A stretch of DNA of 64,000 bases. Origin: Streptacidiphilus sp. PB12-B1b. Its GTDB lineage: Bacteria; Actinomycetota; Actinomycetes; Streptomycetales; Streptomycetaceae. The position numbers and the translations under genes were made by a program. The DNA is taken from NCBI RefSeq assembly GCF_014084125.1, contig NZ_CP048405.1, positions 3,410,001 to 3,474,000 of the forward strand, given 5' to 3'. The notes beneath the pieces were generated by a model. It searched no databases, was not told the DNA's origin, and saw nothing but the letters and a program-made list of their open reading frames with translations. Of the stretch, positions 1 through 8,610 are shown in pieces (positions within the stretch are counted from its first letter, which is position 1; each line of letters starts with the position of its first letter).

Positions 1-518
1 ACCATGACGAAGGGGGATGATCCTCCGCTGCCGCCGGCGTGCAGCTGGGCGACGCAGATCTCGGGGTTGCTCTTCGGGAGTTGCAGGATCCGCAGGGTGG
101 CGTCGAGCACGTGCTTCTCGGTGCCCACGGCGTACTTGTCGGCGGACTCCAGCTCGGTGCGCGAATGTAGCGAGCCGGGCGTGGTGGCCGCCCCGGAGGG
201 CGCCCAGAAGGTCAGGGCCCCGCTGCTGTTCTGAGTGAGCCAGGGCGCGATCAGGCGGGCCGGGCTCAGCACCTGGGCATCTTTGCCGGAGGGTTGACCG
301 GCCGGGTTGACGGGGAGCAGCAGGCCGTCCCAGCTGCTCAGGCTGATCGGCGAGGTCGCCCTCCCGGCATCCGTTGCCGCGCTGGCGCGGCCCGTGACCC
401 CGGGGCCGACTGCTGTGTCTGTAGGGGATCTCACCGGGTTGGCCGCAGCCGCCGTGCCGGCTGCGGCTGCCAGGGCGAGAACTCCGGTTGCTGCCGCTAT
501 CAGTTTCATTCGCATCAT
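1..518 (-). CDS. Secreted polysaccharide lyase, PL7/alginate lyase-2 type (5' part only)
   Basis: The reading frame is open from an ATG at 518 (further ATGs at 515 and 509) to the window edge, so at least 172 residues are visible and the C-terminus is missing. The N-terminus has a short basic stretch, an Ala-rich hydrophobic core and an Ala-X-Ala site near residues 22-26, which is a Sec signal peptide. After a linker comes SPISLSSWDGLLLP, then TFWAP, SRTELES and VAQLHAG. The R-T/S-E-L and Q-h-H motifs are the first two catalytic blocks of PL7 alginate/polyguluronate lyases; the third block lies outside the window. The protein probably cleaves uronic-acid polysaccharide outside the cell. The family is fairly secure, the exact substrate is not. 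Confidence 0.72.
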   Translation of the reverse strand, partial: MMRMKLIAAATGVLALAAAAGTAAAANPVRSPTDTAVGPGVTGRASAATDAGRATSPISLSSWDGLLLPVNPAGQPSGKDAQVLSPARLIAPWLTQNSSGALTFWAPSGAATTPGSLHSRTELESADKYAVGTEKHVLDATLRILQLPKSNPEICVAQLHAGGSGGSSPFVM

Positions 519-1055
519 GCGCCGAGCATATTGTAAATAAGCCTAACTAGAACCCGGCTGGTGAGAACTTCTCGAGCCCGAGGCCGTACCTGCGCTACCG
601 ATGCGGAGCCGCGCTGCCCGGCGCCCTTCATCAGAGGGCTCACCGGGCCAGGTCGGCGCCGCCGTCGAGGCGGTGCCGGCGGCGAATCCCCTTGGATCTG
701 ATACGCGGGGATCGAGATCTTTACGGGGGTTGGTGCGACAGGGGGTGCGTGCCGACGGTTTGGCCGGTTTTGTTCAGGGGCTGGTTTCGGTCGTTGTCAC
801 GGCTGGTGGTGTGATCACCGGTAGTGAGGGTGCAGGGGGCCGGGGGGACCTGGCCTGGGCGCTCGGTTGCGTTGCGTGTGCGATCGATCGGCGTTTCGGG
901 ACCGGTGCGGTGAATCGGGCGGGGGTGGTGTTGGCGTGAACAGGGTGCCTTGGAGATCGAGTTCGGGGGTAGAGGGGGGCGATGCGCTGCCGGGGCGGGT
1001 GCACGCTTTCCTCCGGCCGCCCATCGGGGGCGCCGGTTCGAAGAGGGGGATCCCC
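519..1055. other. Intergenic region between the divergent PL7 and RHS genes
   Basis: No gene is supportable here. The region is the shared upstream DNA of two divergently transcribed secreted-protein genes. A more AT-rich patch (about 525-550, including ttgtaaataagcctaac) directly upstream of the lyase start is the most promoter-like stretch. Open frames on both strands have no convincing ribosome binding site or recognisable protein. Confidence 0.5.
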
Positions 1056-4000
1056 GTGTTTCCACGTGTCCACGGTGCGCCGCTCGGGCGTGCCCGCAGG
1101 AAGAAACCGTTCGCGGCCGGTGCCGCGCTGGTGGCCGCGATGGCGGTGGTGGCAGCGGCATTTCCCACCGCCGCGATGGCCGCACCCGCCTCCACCGCTG
1201 CCGGACGCGGGCCGGCTCCGCGTGCGGCGGTCCGTGCGCTCCAGGGTGTCACCCGGGCCCCGGTCTCGCAGCGCTCGCGCGTCCCGCGGGTACGCCGCGG
1301 CCAGGCGGGGAAGGTCGCCCGCACCGCGATCAGCCCGATGATGGTGACGCCCGACGGGCAGGGGCACGTGCCCTGGCACCAGCAGGACCAGATCCGCCTG
1401 GACGACTCCCTCACCGCGTCCCTGGACGTGGCCAACGGCGACCTGGTCCTCAGCTCGACCGACCTGGACGTGCACGGGGTTGGCCAGGACCTGGCCCTGA
1501 CCCAGACCTACAGCACCTTCTTCGGCCCCGGCGGGACGATCGGCGGCAACTGGTTTGCCGCCTACGACCGCTACCTGCAGATCTTCGACAACGGTGTGGT
1601 CGCTTACGGCAGCAGCGGCGACTCGATGAACTTCACCCCCGCCACCGGCGGCGGCTACACCCGCCCGCCGGGCTACACCGTGGCGCTGACCAAGAACAGC
1701 GACGGCACCTACACCCTGACCCACACCGACACCGGGACCAAGGACGCCTACAGCAGCACCGGGCAACTGACCGCGATCACCGACCGCAACGGCGACACGG
1801 TCACGGTGGCGCAGAACGCCACCGGCAACGGAGGCCAGGCGGGCTACAAGCTCACCGACACCCGCTCCGGGCGCTGGATCAACCTCACCGCCAGCGGCAG
1901 CGGCGGCACCACCTGGCAGGCCACCGACAGCACCGGGCGCACCGTCACCTACACCGAGACCCTCACCGACGGCAGTGCCACCGCCCTGTCGGTCACCAAC
2001 ACCAACGGCGCCACCACCGCCTACGCCTACGACTCCTCCGGGCGCATCACCTCGCTCACCACCCCCGCGGGCAACCAGACCACGTTCACCTACAACAGCG
2101 ACAACCAGCTCACCTCCTGGACCCGGGTCACCGACCCCGCCGCGCAGACCGGCCTGACCACCCTGTTCACGTACACCACCACTGATGGACCGGGCACCAC
2201 CACCATCACCGACCCTGCGGGCAACAAGACCGCCTACACCACCGACGCGAACGGCAACGTCACCCAGACCACCGACGCCCTCGGACACTCCCGCTCGGCC
2301 ACCTACAACGCCGACAACGACCAGCTGACCGCCGTCAACGCCATGGGCACCGGCACAGGCGACACCACCACCTACGGCTGGGACAGCAACGGCAACGCCA
2401 CCTCCGCCAAACTGCCCACCGGCGCAAGCGCCTCCACCGGCGCCTACCTCCAGCAGGCCGGCGCCTACCTGCCCGGCTCACTCACCGACATGTCGGGGAA
2501 CACCACCACCTTCAGCTACGACGCCGACGGCAACATGACCCAGTCCCAGGACACCACCAGCGGCAAGGGCGCCGCGGTGACCTACACCTACCAGGGCGAC
2601 GGCACCACCACCTGCGGCGGGTTCCCCGGCCAGCGCTGCACCAGTACGGACGCCGATGGCCACACCACCCACTACACCTACGACACCACCGGGAACCTGA
2701 CCACCGTTACCCCGCCCGCACCCCTGGCCCCGGCCACCTACACCTACGACCCCCTCGGGCGCCTGGCCACCGCCACCGACGGCCGGGGCATCACCACCAC
2801 CTACACCTACGACCAGCACGACCGCGTCACCAAAGTGGCCACCACCGGCGGCTCCATCCCCGCCGCCACCGTGTCCTACACCTACGACAAGGATGGCGAC
2901 CTGCTCACGCAGACCGACGCGAGCGGCACCATCACCCACACCTACGACGCGCTGGACCGCGAGACCACCCGCACCCTGGCAGGGGGCGCCGCGTACGCGA
3001 TGGCCTACAACGCGGCCGGGGACCTGGCCTCGATCACCGACCCCAACGGCACCACCGGCTACGGGTACGACGCCGACAACCGGGTCACCTCCCTGACCGA
3101 CCCCACCGGCGCCAAGACCGTCTTCAGCTACAACAACGACGGCGACCGCATTACCACCGGCTACCCCGGCGGCACCACCCAGACCACCGCCTACGACGCC
3201 GCCGACCGCCCCACCGCCACCAAAGCCACCACTCCCACCAGCACCGTGGTCAACTACACCTACTCCTACAGCTACAACAAGAACGGCACGCCCACCGACA
3301 CCGGTCAGATCCGCTCGCGCACCGACCAGACGACCGGCGCGGTCACCGGCTACACGTACGACACCCAGAACCACCTGGTCTACGCCCAGGAGAACACCGG
3401 CACCGGCACCCGAAACGCCAGCTGGCTCTCCTGCTACGACCAGGCCGGCAACCTCACCGCCACCTCCACCACCGCATCCACCTGCAGCGCCGGCGGCCTG
3501 ACCACGTATTCGGTCAACACCGCCGACGAGACCACCGCCATGAACGGCTCGACGTCGGGCTGGTCCTACGACGCCGACGGCAACGAGACCGCCGCCAATG
3601 ACGCCTTGGCGCGCAGCGGTGAGACCTACAGCCCGTTCAACCAGCCGACCTCGCTGACGGCGGGCGGTTCGACCACGTCGCAGACCTATGCGGGCACCGA
3701 CTCCTCCGACCGCCTCACCTCCGGCACCACTGGCTTCGACCAGGGCCCTGAAGGTCTCTCCTCCATCACCACCGCATCCACCACCACGGGACTGATCCGC
3801 GACCCCGCGGGCACGCTCACCGGTATGACCACCGGCGGCAAGGCCTACTACTACCTGACCGACATTCAAGGCTCGGTCCTGGACGTCGTCGACGCCACCG
3901 GCCACACCGTCGACGCCTACACCTACACCCCCACAGGCGCGACGCGCAGCAGCAGCGCCGCTGTCCCCCAGCCCTACGGCTACGCCAGCGCCTACCTCAA

Positions 4001-4400
4001 CCCGTCAGGCCTCTACACCATGGGGGACCGCACCTACGACCCCACCGTCGGACGCTTCACCCAGCCCGACCCCAAAGGCCAGGGTCCTGACCCCTACGCC
4101 TACGCCGGCGACAACCCCGTCAACAACACCGACCCCACCGGGACATTCGATCTGGGTACCGTATTCGACATCTCGGATGCCTACAACGCGGTCTCTGACT
4201 TCGCTGACGGTGACACAGACGGGCTCCTGGGGGATCTCGCGGGTGCCGCAACGGGTCTCGCCACCGACACCGTATGCAACTTCGGACTGGGGCTGCTCGA
4301 CGTCCCAACTGCTGGGGCTGCGTCTGTCCTTGGCGAGGCGGGCTGCACACTCGCAGCCGCTGAAACCGGATCCGCGGCGGAGGGGGCCGTCGCCGGATAG
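1056..4400 (+). CDS. Secreted RHS/YD-repeat protein
   Basis: About 1114 residues from a GTG at 1056, chosen because GAGGGGGA lies directly upstream. The N-terminus (RARRKKPF, Ala-rich core, AMAAPA) is a signal peptide. Around residues 90-160 is the region preceding the repeats in RHS proteins (DUF6531-like). It is followed by some 25-30 YD repeats of the form Y-x-YD-x-x-G-x-L/I-T. The repeats end in an RHS core-like segment with YLTDIQGSV, Y-x-YTPTGATR, YDPTVGRFTQPDP and PYAYAGDNPVNNTDPTG. The last 85 or so residues after DPTG are small, acidic and hydrophobic (FDLGTVFDISDAYN), with no toxin motif that I recognise. RHS proteins form shells around a C-terminal effector or act at the cell surface. 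The tail could be a membrane-active effector or just a terminus. Confidence 0.9.
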   Translation: MFPRVHGAPLGRARRKKPFAAGAALVAAMAVVAAAFPTAAMAAPASTAAGRGPAPRAAVRALQGVTRAPVSQRSRVPRVRRGQAGKVARTAISPMMVTPDGQGHVPWHQQDQIRLDDSLTASLDVANGDLVLSSTDLDVHGVGQDLALTQTYSTFFGPGGTIGGNWFAAYDRYLQIFDNGVVAYGSSGDSMNFTPATGGGYTRPPGYTVALTKNSDGTYTLTHTDTGTKDAYSSTGQLTAITDRNGDTVTVAQNATGNGGQAGYKLTDTRSGRWINLTASGSGGTTWQATDSTGRTVTYTETLTDGSATALSVTNTNGATTAYAYDSSGRITSLTTPAGNQTTFTYNSDNQLTSWTRVTDPAAQTGLTTLFTYTTTDGPGTTTITDPAGNKTAYTTDANGNVTQTTDALGHSRSATYNADNDQLTAVNAMGTGTGDTTTYGWDSNGNATSAKLPTGASASTGAYLQQAGAYLPGSLTDMSGNTTTFSYDADGNMTQSQDTTSGKGAAVTYTYQGDGTTTCGGFPGQRCTSTDADGHTTHYTYDTTGNLTTVTPPAPLAPATYTYDPLGRLATATDGRGITTTYTYDQHDRVTKVATTGGSIPAATVSYTYDKDGDLLTQTDASGTITHTYDALDRETTRTLAGGAAYAMAYNAAGDLASITDPNGTTGYGYDADNRVTSLTDPTGAKTVFSYNNDGDRITTGYPGGTTQTTAYDAADRPTATKATTPTSTVVNYTYSYSYNKNGTPTDTGQIRSRTDQTTGAVTGYTYDTQNHLVYAQENTGTGTRNASWLSCYDQAGNLTATSTTASTCSAGGLTTYSVNTADETTAMNGSTSGWSYDADGNETAANDALARSGETYSPFNQPTSLTAGGSTTSQTYAGTDSSDRLTSGTTGFDQGPEGLSSITTASTTTGLIRDPAGTLTGMTTGGKAYYYLTDIQGSVLDVVDATGHTVDAYTYTPTGATRSSSAAVPQPYGYASAYLNPSGLYTMGDRTYDPTVGRFTQPDPKGQGPDPYAYAGDNPVNNTDPTGTFDLGTVFDISDAYNAVSDFADGDTDGLLGDLAGAATGLATDTVCNFGLGLLDVPTAGAASVLGEAGCTLAAAETGSAAEGAVAG

Positions 4401-4421
4401 CATCCGCCCCCTCGGGCATAT

Positions 4422-4640
4422 GTGAAAAGTCGGCAGAAAAGCAAAATTCCTGGCTCCGGCGACCGAAATCACTGGTCTTGGTCGTCGGAGCCGCAGAGAC
4501 GCGATGGGAAAGACATGCTTGCAGTTGGTGGAACCCGGCTCCCGGGTGGCATGTTCCAGATCGTGATAGTGGCTCTGATCGTCATCTGTCTGGTAGGGAG
4601 CGTGGTGATCGCCAAAAATAGAAAGGATCATCGAAAGTAG
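4422..4640 (+). CDS. Small single-span membrane protein downstream of the RHS gene
   Basis: A 72-residue frame starts at GTG 4422, 21 bp after the RHS stop. A better start may be ATG 4515, preceded by TGGGAAAG, which gives 41 residues. The C-terminal half is one strong transmembrane segment (MFQIVIVALIVICLVG) followed by a basic tail ending in AKNRKDHRK. I do not recognise a family. The position directly behind an RHS protein, on the same strand, is where immunity genes of RHS effectors usually lie, so an immunity or anchor role is possible. That is inference only. Confidence 0.5.
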   Translation: MKSRQKSKIPGSGDRNHWSWSSEPQRRDGKDMLAVGGTRLPGGMFQIVIVALIVICLVGSVVIAKNRKDHRK

Positions 4641-4898
4641 GAGCGGGGCAACCCCGTGAGCCCGCGCGCTCGACGGACCCACACGGAGACAGGAGGATAA
4701 GGCGAGGTCAGATGGTGTCTCGGGCCAGCGGCGGCGTCCTGAACCGCACTGCCCCCGGGTCCCGGAGCGCGGTTCAGGCCGTGGCTGCGGACGAGATCGT
4801 CCCCGATGCTGCGCGGGACTGTCGGGATCGGAGAAGCTGCAGCGCAGGACCAGAATCGTGTTTTCGAGCGGGACCGGCCGAGCCGTCGTCGCCCCGGA
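4641..4898. other. Intergenic region between convergent genes
   Basis: The space between the small membrane ORF and the converging sensor-phosphatase gene. No recognisable protein or clear terminator hairpin was found. Confidence 0.4.
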
Positions 4899-7643
4899 TC
4901 AGGACGACGCGCGCGGAACCGCCGCCGAGGTCTCCCGGCGTTGCTCGGCCGAGGCCTGGACGGATGCGGGGAAGGGCTGCTCCGCCCAGATGATCTTGCC
5001 CTGGGGGGAGTACCTGGTGCCCCAGCGCCTGGTGAGCTGGGACACCATGAACAGCCCGCGGCCGCCCTCGTCCGTGGTCGCCGCGTACTTCAGGTGCGGT
5101 GAGATGGTGCTGCCGTCGGACACCTCGCAGATCAGGCTCCGGTCGCGCAGCAGCCGTACCCGCACCGGCGCCGAGCCATGGCGGATGGCGTTGGTGACCA
5201 GCTCGCTGAGCACCAGCTCGGTGGCGAAGGTCAGATCGGTGAGGCCCCAAGCCTCCAGCGTCGCGGTGCTCCAGGCGCGGATGTCGGCGACGGCGGCCGG
5301 GCACGACGGCACCTCCCGGTCGGAGACCCTTTCCGGGCCGAGCACCCGGGTCTTCGCGATCAGCAGCGCCACGTCGTCCTGCGGATGTTCCGGCAGCAGG
5401 GCGTCGAGTACGGCCTGGCAGTTCTCCTCGGGCTCCCGGCCGGGCCTGGACAACGCCACGCGCAGCAGTTCCATGCCCACGTCGAAGTCCCGGGTGCGCT
5501 CCTCGATCAGCCCGTCGGTGTAGAGCACGATCTGGGTGCCCTCGGCCAGTCGCACCTGCGCCGTCTCGAACGGCATCCCGCCCACCCCCAGCGGCGGGCC
5601 GGTCGGCAGCTCCGGGAACACCACGTGACCCTCGGGGTCGACCAGTGCGGGCGGGGGGTGACCGGCGGTCGCGAAGGTGCAGAGCCGGGAGATCGGGTCG
5701 TAGATCGCGTACAGACAGGTGGCGCCGGTGACACCGATGCCGGCGGTGCCGTCGGTCTCCTCCTGGTCGATGCGGTCCACCAGCTCGTCCAGGTAGCCGA
5801 GCAGCTCGTCCGGCGGGACGTCGAAGGCGGAGAAGTTGTGCACGGCGGTGCGCAGCCGGCCCATCGTGGCGGCCGCGTGCAGCCCGTGGCCGACCACGTC
5901 GCCCACCACCAGCGCGACCCGGCTGCCCGGCAGCGGGATCACGTCGAACCAGTCGCCGCTGACTCCGGACTGTGCGGGAAGGTAGCGGTGTGCGACCTCG
6001 AGGGCGCTCTGGTCCGGCAGCGCGCGCGGCAGCAGGCTGCGCTGCAGGGTCACGGCCATGGTGTGCTCGCGGGTGTAGCGGCGGGCGTTGTCGATGCTGA
6101 CCGCGGCCCGCGCCACCAGCTCCTCGGCCAGTGAGCGGTCCTCGTCGTCGAACGGCTCGGGCCTCTGCGACCGCCAGAAGGCCACGACGCCCAGGATGAT
6201 GCCACGGGCCTTCAACGGAGTGGTGATGAGCGAGTGGATGCCGTCCTCGATGATCCGCGCCGTCACGGCCGACTCCTGGGCCAGCCAGCCCTCGGCGACG
6301 GACAGGTCCGGCACCACGTACGACCGGCCACTGTCGAAGCCCTGGGCCTGCGGGGTGGAGGGGATGAAGGAGCCCAACCTGCCGGGCGGGTAGAACGAAT
6401 GGTCGTCGCGGATGCCGTGGACGGCAGCCCGACGCAGGTTGACGGCGTTGACGGCGCCGCCGCCGGGCTCGTCGCCGTGCAGCACGGGGTCGGCGAGGTC
6501 TACGGTGACGAAGTCCGCGAAGCCGGGGACCGCGACCAGTGCCAGCTCCTCGGCCGTCCGCTTGACGTCGAGCGTCGTCCCGATGCCGACCCCCGCCGCG
6601 TAGAGCAGGGCCAGCCGCTTGCCGGCCACCTCGGCCTTGCCGGACAGCGCGAGCAGTTCCGTGGAGTCGCGGAGCGTGGCGACCGTGCCCATGCTGCGGC
6701 TGCGGGGGTCGGTCGGCCGTTGGTTCATCGCAATCAGCCGGCCGCCGGTGCGGTGCAACTCGTCCGTGACCGTCCGGCCCGACAGCAGCAGCTCGGTGGT
6801 GTCCGGGTCGAGGCCCCGCAGTTCGCCCAGGTGCCGGCCTTCGGCGTTGGACGGCAGGCCCAGCAGGTGGCGCGCCTCGTCGTTCGCCAGCAGCAGCTGC
6901 CCGTCCTGCCCGACGATGACCACGCCCTCGCGGACCGCGTGCAGGACGGCGTTGTGGTGCTCGTACATGCGGGCGAGCTCGAGAGGGTCCAGGCCGTGCG
7001 TCTGGCGCTTCAGCCGCCGGGTGGTCAGGGCGGTGCCGACCGTGGCCACCCCGAGTGCGGCGGCGCCGCTGCCGAGGATGAGCGGTAGCTGCCGGTTTCC
7101 GGCGGCGGTGACATTGTTGACCTTGAGCCCGGCCGACACCAGGCCCACGACCGATCCGTTGGGAGCGTCGACCGGCACGGTCGCCTGGACCTCGTGGCCG
7201 AGCGGGCCGTGCACGCTCTCGGTGTAGACGTGCCCGGCCAGAGAGGGGCCGATGTTCCCGACGAAATGCTTGCCGATCTCGCTCGGCAGCGGGTGCGTGT
7301 ACCGGATCCCCTGGTCGTTCATGACCACGATGAAGTCCACGCCGGCCTGCTTGCGGGTGGCCTCCGTGATCGGCTGGAGGATCGCCGTGGGATTGGGCGA
7401 CTTCAGCGCCGCGACCAGGCCCGGGGAGTGCGCGAAGGTCTCCGCGACGGCCACCGACCGGTTCACGGCCTCGCTCGCACTGTTCCGGCGCGACTCGAGG
7501 GCCAGCGCGAGGATCGCCCCCAGGACGAGCACCAGCACGACCACGACCTCGAGCACGAAGACCTGTGCGGCAACGCTTCGTGGGAATTTCGCGGTCAGTG
7601 ACTTCCAGGATACGACTCGCGATCGGTCGGTGTGTTCGACCAT
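4899..7643 (-). CDS. Membrane sensor PAS-GAF-PP2C (SpoIIE) phosphatase with C-terminal ATPase/anti-sigma domain
   Basis: 914 residues from an ATG at 7643. A transmembrane helix (residues ~27-50), an extracellular single-Cache-like domain (~55-180) and a second helix (~185-205) form the sensor. A PAS domain (~225-325) and a GAF domain (~345-500) follow. A SpoIIE-type PP2C domain (~540-770) carries GDWFDV, VVGDVVGHG, LYTDGLIEER and QDDVALL, so the metal-binding aspartates are present. A HATPase_c domain of the RsbW type (~785-890) has ELVLSELVTNAIRHG and GGRGLFMV. Such proteins combine a phosphatase for STAS-type antagonists with a kinase-like switch domain and are common in Streptomyces. All blocks look intact. 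The signal sensed and the partner sigma factor cannot be read from the sequence. Confidence 0.93.
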   Translation of the reverse strand: MVEHTDRSRVVSWKSLTAKFPRSVAAQVFVLEVVVVLVLVLGAILALALESRRNSASEAVNRSVAVAETFAHSPGLVAALKSPNPTAILQPITEATRKQAGVDFIVVMNDQGIRYTHPLPSEIGKHFVGNIGPSLAGHVYTESVHGPLGHEVQATVPVDAPNGSVVGLVSAGLKVNNVTAAGNRQLPLILGSGAAALGVATVGTALTTRRLKRQTHGLDPLELARMYEHHNAVLHAVREGVVIVGQDGQLLLANDEARHLLGLPSNAEGRHLGELRGLDPDTTELLLSGRTVTDELHRTGGRLIAMNQRPTDPRSRSMGTVATLRDSTELLALSGKAEVAGKRLALLYAAGVGIGTTLDVKRTAEELALVAVPGFADFVTVDLADPVLHGDEPGGGAVNAVNLRRAAVHGIRDDHSFYPPGRLGSFIPSTPQAQGFDSGRSYVVPDLSVAEGWLAQESAVTARIIEDGIHSLITTPLKARGIILGVVAFWRSQRPEPFDDEDRSLAEELVARAAVSIDNARRYTREHTMAVTLQRSLLPRALPDQSALEVAHRYLPAQSGVSGDWFDVIPLPGSRVALVVGDVVGHGLHAAATMGRLRTAVHNFSAFDVPPDELLGYLDELVDRIDQEETDGTAGIGVTGATCLYAIYDPISRLCTFATAGHPPPALVDPEGHVVFPELPTGPPLGVGGMPFETAQVRLAEGTQIVLYTDGLIEERTRDFDVGMELLRVALSRPGREPEENCQAVLDALLPEHPQDDVALLIAKTRVLGPERVSDREVPSCPAAVADIRAWSTATLEAWGLTDLTFATELVLSELVTNAIRHGSAPVRVRLLRDRSLICEVSDGSTISPHLKYAATTDEGGRGLFMVSQLTRRWGTRYSPQGKIIWAEQPFPASVQASAEQRRETSAAVPRASS

Positions 7644-7691
7644 GCATCATTTCTAACACTGCTGGTGCGAAAGCGGCACGGAAACCCGGCA

Positions 7692-7726
7692 GCCCGCTGC
7701 CCGCTGCCCGCTGCCCGCTGCCCGCG
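7692..7726. repeat. Short tandem repeat, heptamer GCCCGCT
   Basis: About five consecutive copies of GCCCGCT (the last is GCCCGCG) lie in the 338-bp gap between the divergent sensor and lipoprotein genes. They could change copy number by slippage. The rest of the gap (7644-7981) shows no gene. Confidence 0.85.
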
Positions 7727-7981
7727 CGACCCGGGTCCGCCAGTCGCACGCCGACCCGCGCGCACGCGGGCCCCGGGCTCGGCGACCGCCCCCCACAGCC
7801 ACTGCCGGCTGGCTCGCCGGAGCCGTGGAGGTGTCATAAACCTCATCCATGCAGCGACAGCAGAGCCGTCTTTCTGCGATCCCTGTGCAACCCCGGCGGC
7901 GCGGGCGGGGTGGAGAGGGATGAGGGCCGTCAGCGGTGCGGCCCACCGCACCCCCGACTCCTTCCACCGAAAGGACCGATC

Positions 7982-8527
7982 ATGGAAGCCACCGCGCTCC
8001 GCGCCGCCTCGGTGAGCCTTGCCGTCTGCGCCGCCCTGGCGCTCAGCGCCTGCCACTCGACCGGCTCCGGCGGCAGCGCCGCGTCAGCCCCCTCCAGCGG
8101 CACAGCCGCCCCGGCCCCCTCCAGTGGCAGTGCCGCCCCGGCCCCCGCCGGAAGCAGCGCTGCCGTCCAGGCCTCCGGCTCCTCCTGCCGAAACCTCGTG
8201 GTGACGGCCGGCGTCAAGGCCGAGGTCACCCGGGCCTACGCGGCGTAGAGCAAGCTGGTCCACATCGCGCCCGCCCCCGGCAGCTTCCTGTACGGCGCGT
8301 GCCAGGGCGTCACGTATGCGGCGACCAGGTTCCAATCGACCGCCGGCGCGACCGCGCAGGAGAAGGGCGCCTCCCAGGACGAGGGCAGCGTGCGCAAGTA
8401 CTTCAGCCTGAGCGCCTCCGGTGCCTGGACCTACCTCGGCAGCGCGGGCTTCCCCGCAACAGGGGGCTGCATCAGCGGCATCCCGCACGCGCTGGCCACG
8501 CTCTGGGCGGACTGCGCGACCGGCTGA
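7982..8527 (+). pseudogene. Lipoprotein gene interrupted by one in-frame TAG
   Basis: ATG 7982 follows the ribosome site CGAAAGGACC. It opens a lipoprotein signal with lipobox LSAC and a Ser/Ala/Pro-rich linker. The frame reads into a globular domain beginning SSCRNLVVTAGVKAEVTRAYAA, broken here only by the rule on run length, then hits TAG at 8246-8248. The same frame then continues without interruption for 92 more codons, including IAPAPGSFLYG, DEGSVRKYF and YLGSAGFP, to TGA 8525-8527. The total fits a roughly 180-residue lipoprotein with a secreted cystine-containing domain. The single stop could be a true nonsense mutation, a sequence error or a suppressed codon. The function of the family is unknown to me. 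Confidence 0.8.
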
Positions 8528-8547
8528 GGTCGGATCCAGCGGGACGG

Positions 8548-8589
8548 CTCCGGTCCTCGGCGCACCTGGGCGGGCGCCGGGGACCGGAG
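8548..8589. terminator. Bidirectional terminator hairpin
   Basis: Arms 8548-8563 and 8574-8589 are 16-bp inverted repeats with one T-G pair and a 10-base loop, lying between converging lipoprotein and collagenase genes. The hairpin is very GC-rich and lacks a clear U tract on either side, as is usual in actinomycetes. Confidence 0.75.
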
Positions 8590-8610
8590 GGGGGACGGTC
8601 GATCAGTCGG

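Noticed and set aside
774..2288. Long minus-strand open frame, about 500 codons, Gly/Val-rich
   Set aside because: It is antisense to the RHS gene. The composition is a mirror of Thr/Asp/Gly-rich YD repeats, there is no ribosome site and no family resemblance.
2700..3400. Regularly spaced tacgac/acctacac units that look like an array
   Set aside because: They are codons of the YD repeats in a protein-coding frame, not a CRISPR array; spacing and sequence vary and there are no unique spacers.
2478..3905. Second long Gly/Val-rich minus frame, 475 codons
   Set aside because: Also the antisense shadow of YD repeats in the RHS gene, caused by GC-rich codon use.
4142..4400. A known nuclease or ADP-ribosyl toxin at the RHS tip
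   Set aside because: No HNH, AHH, ART or deaminase motif is visible in the last 85 residues; left as unrecognised.
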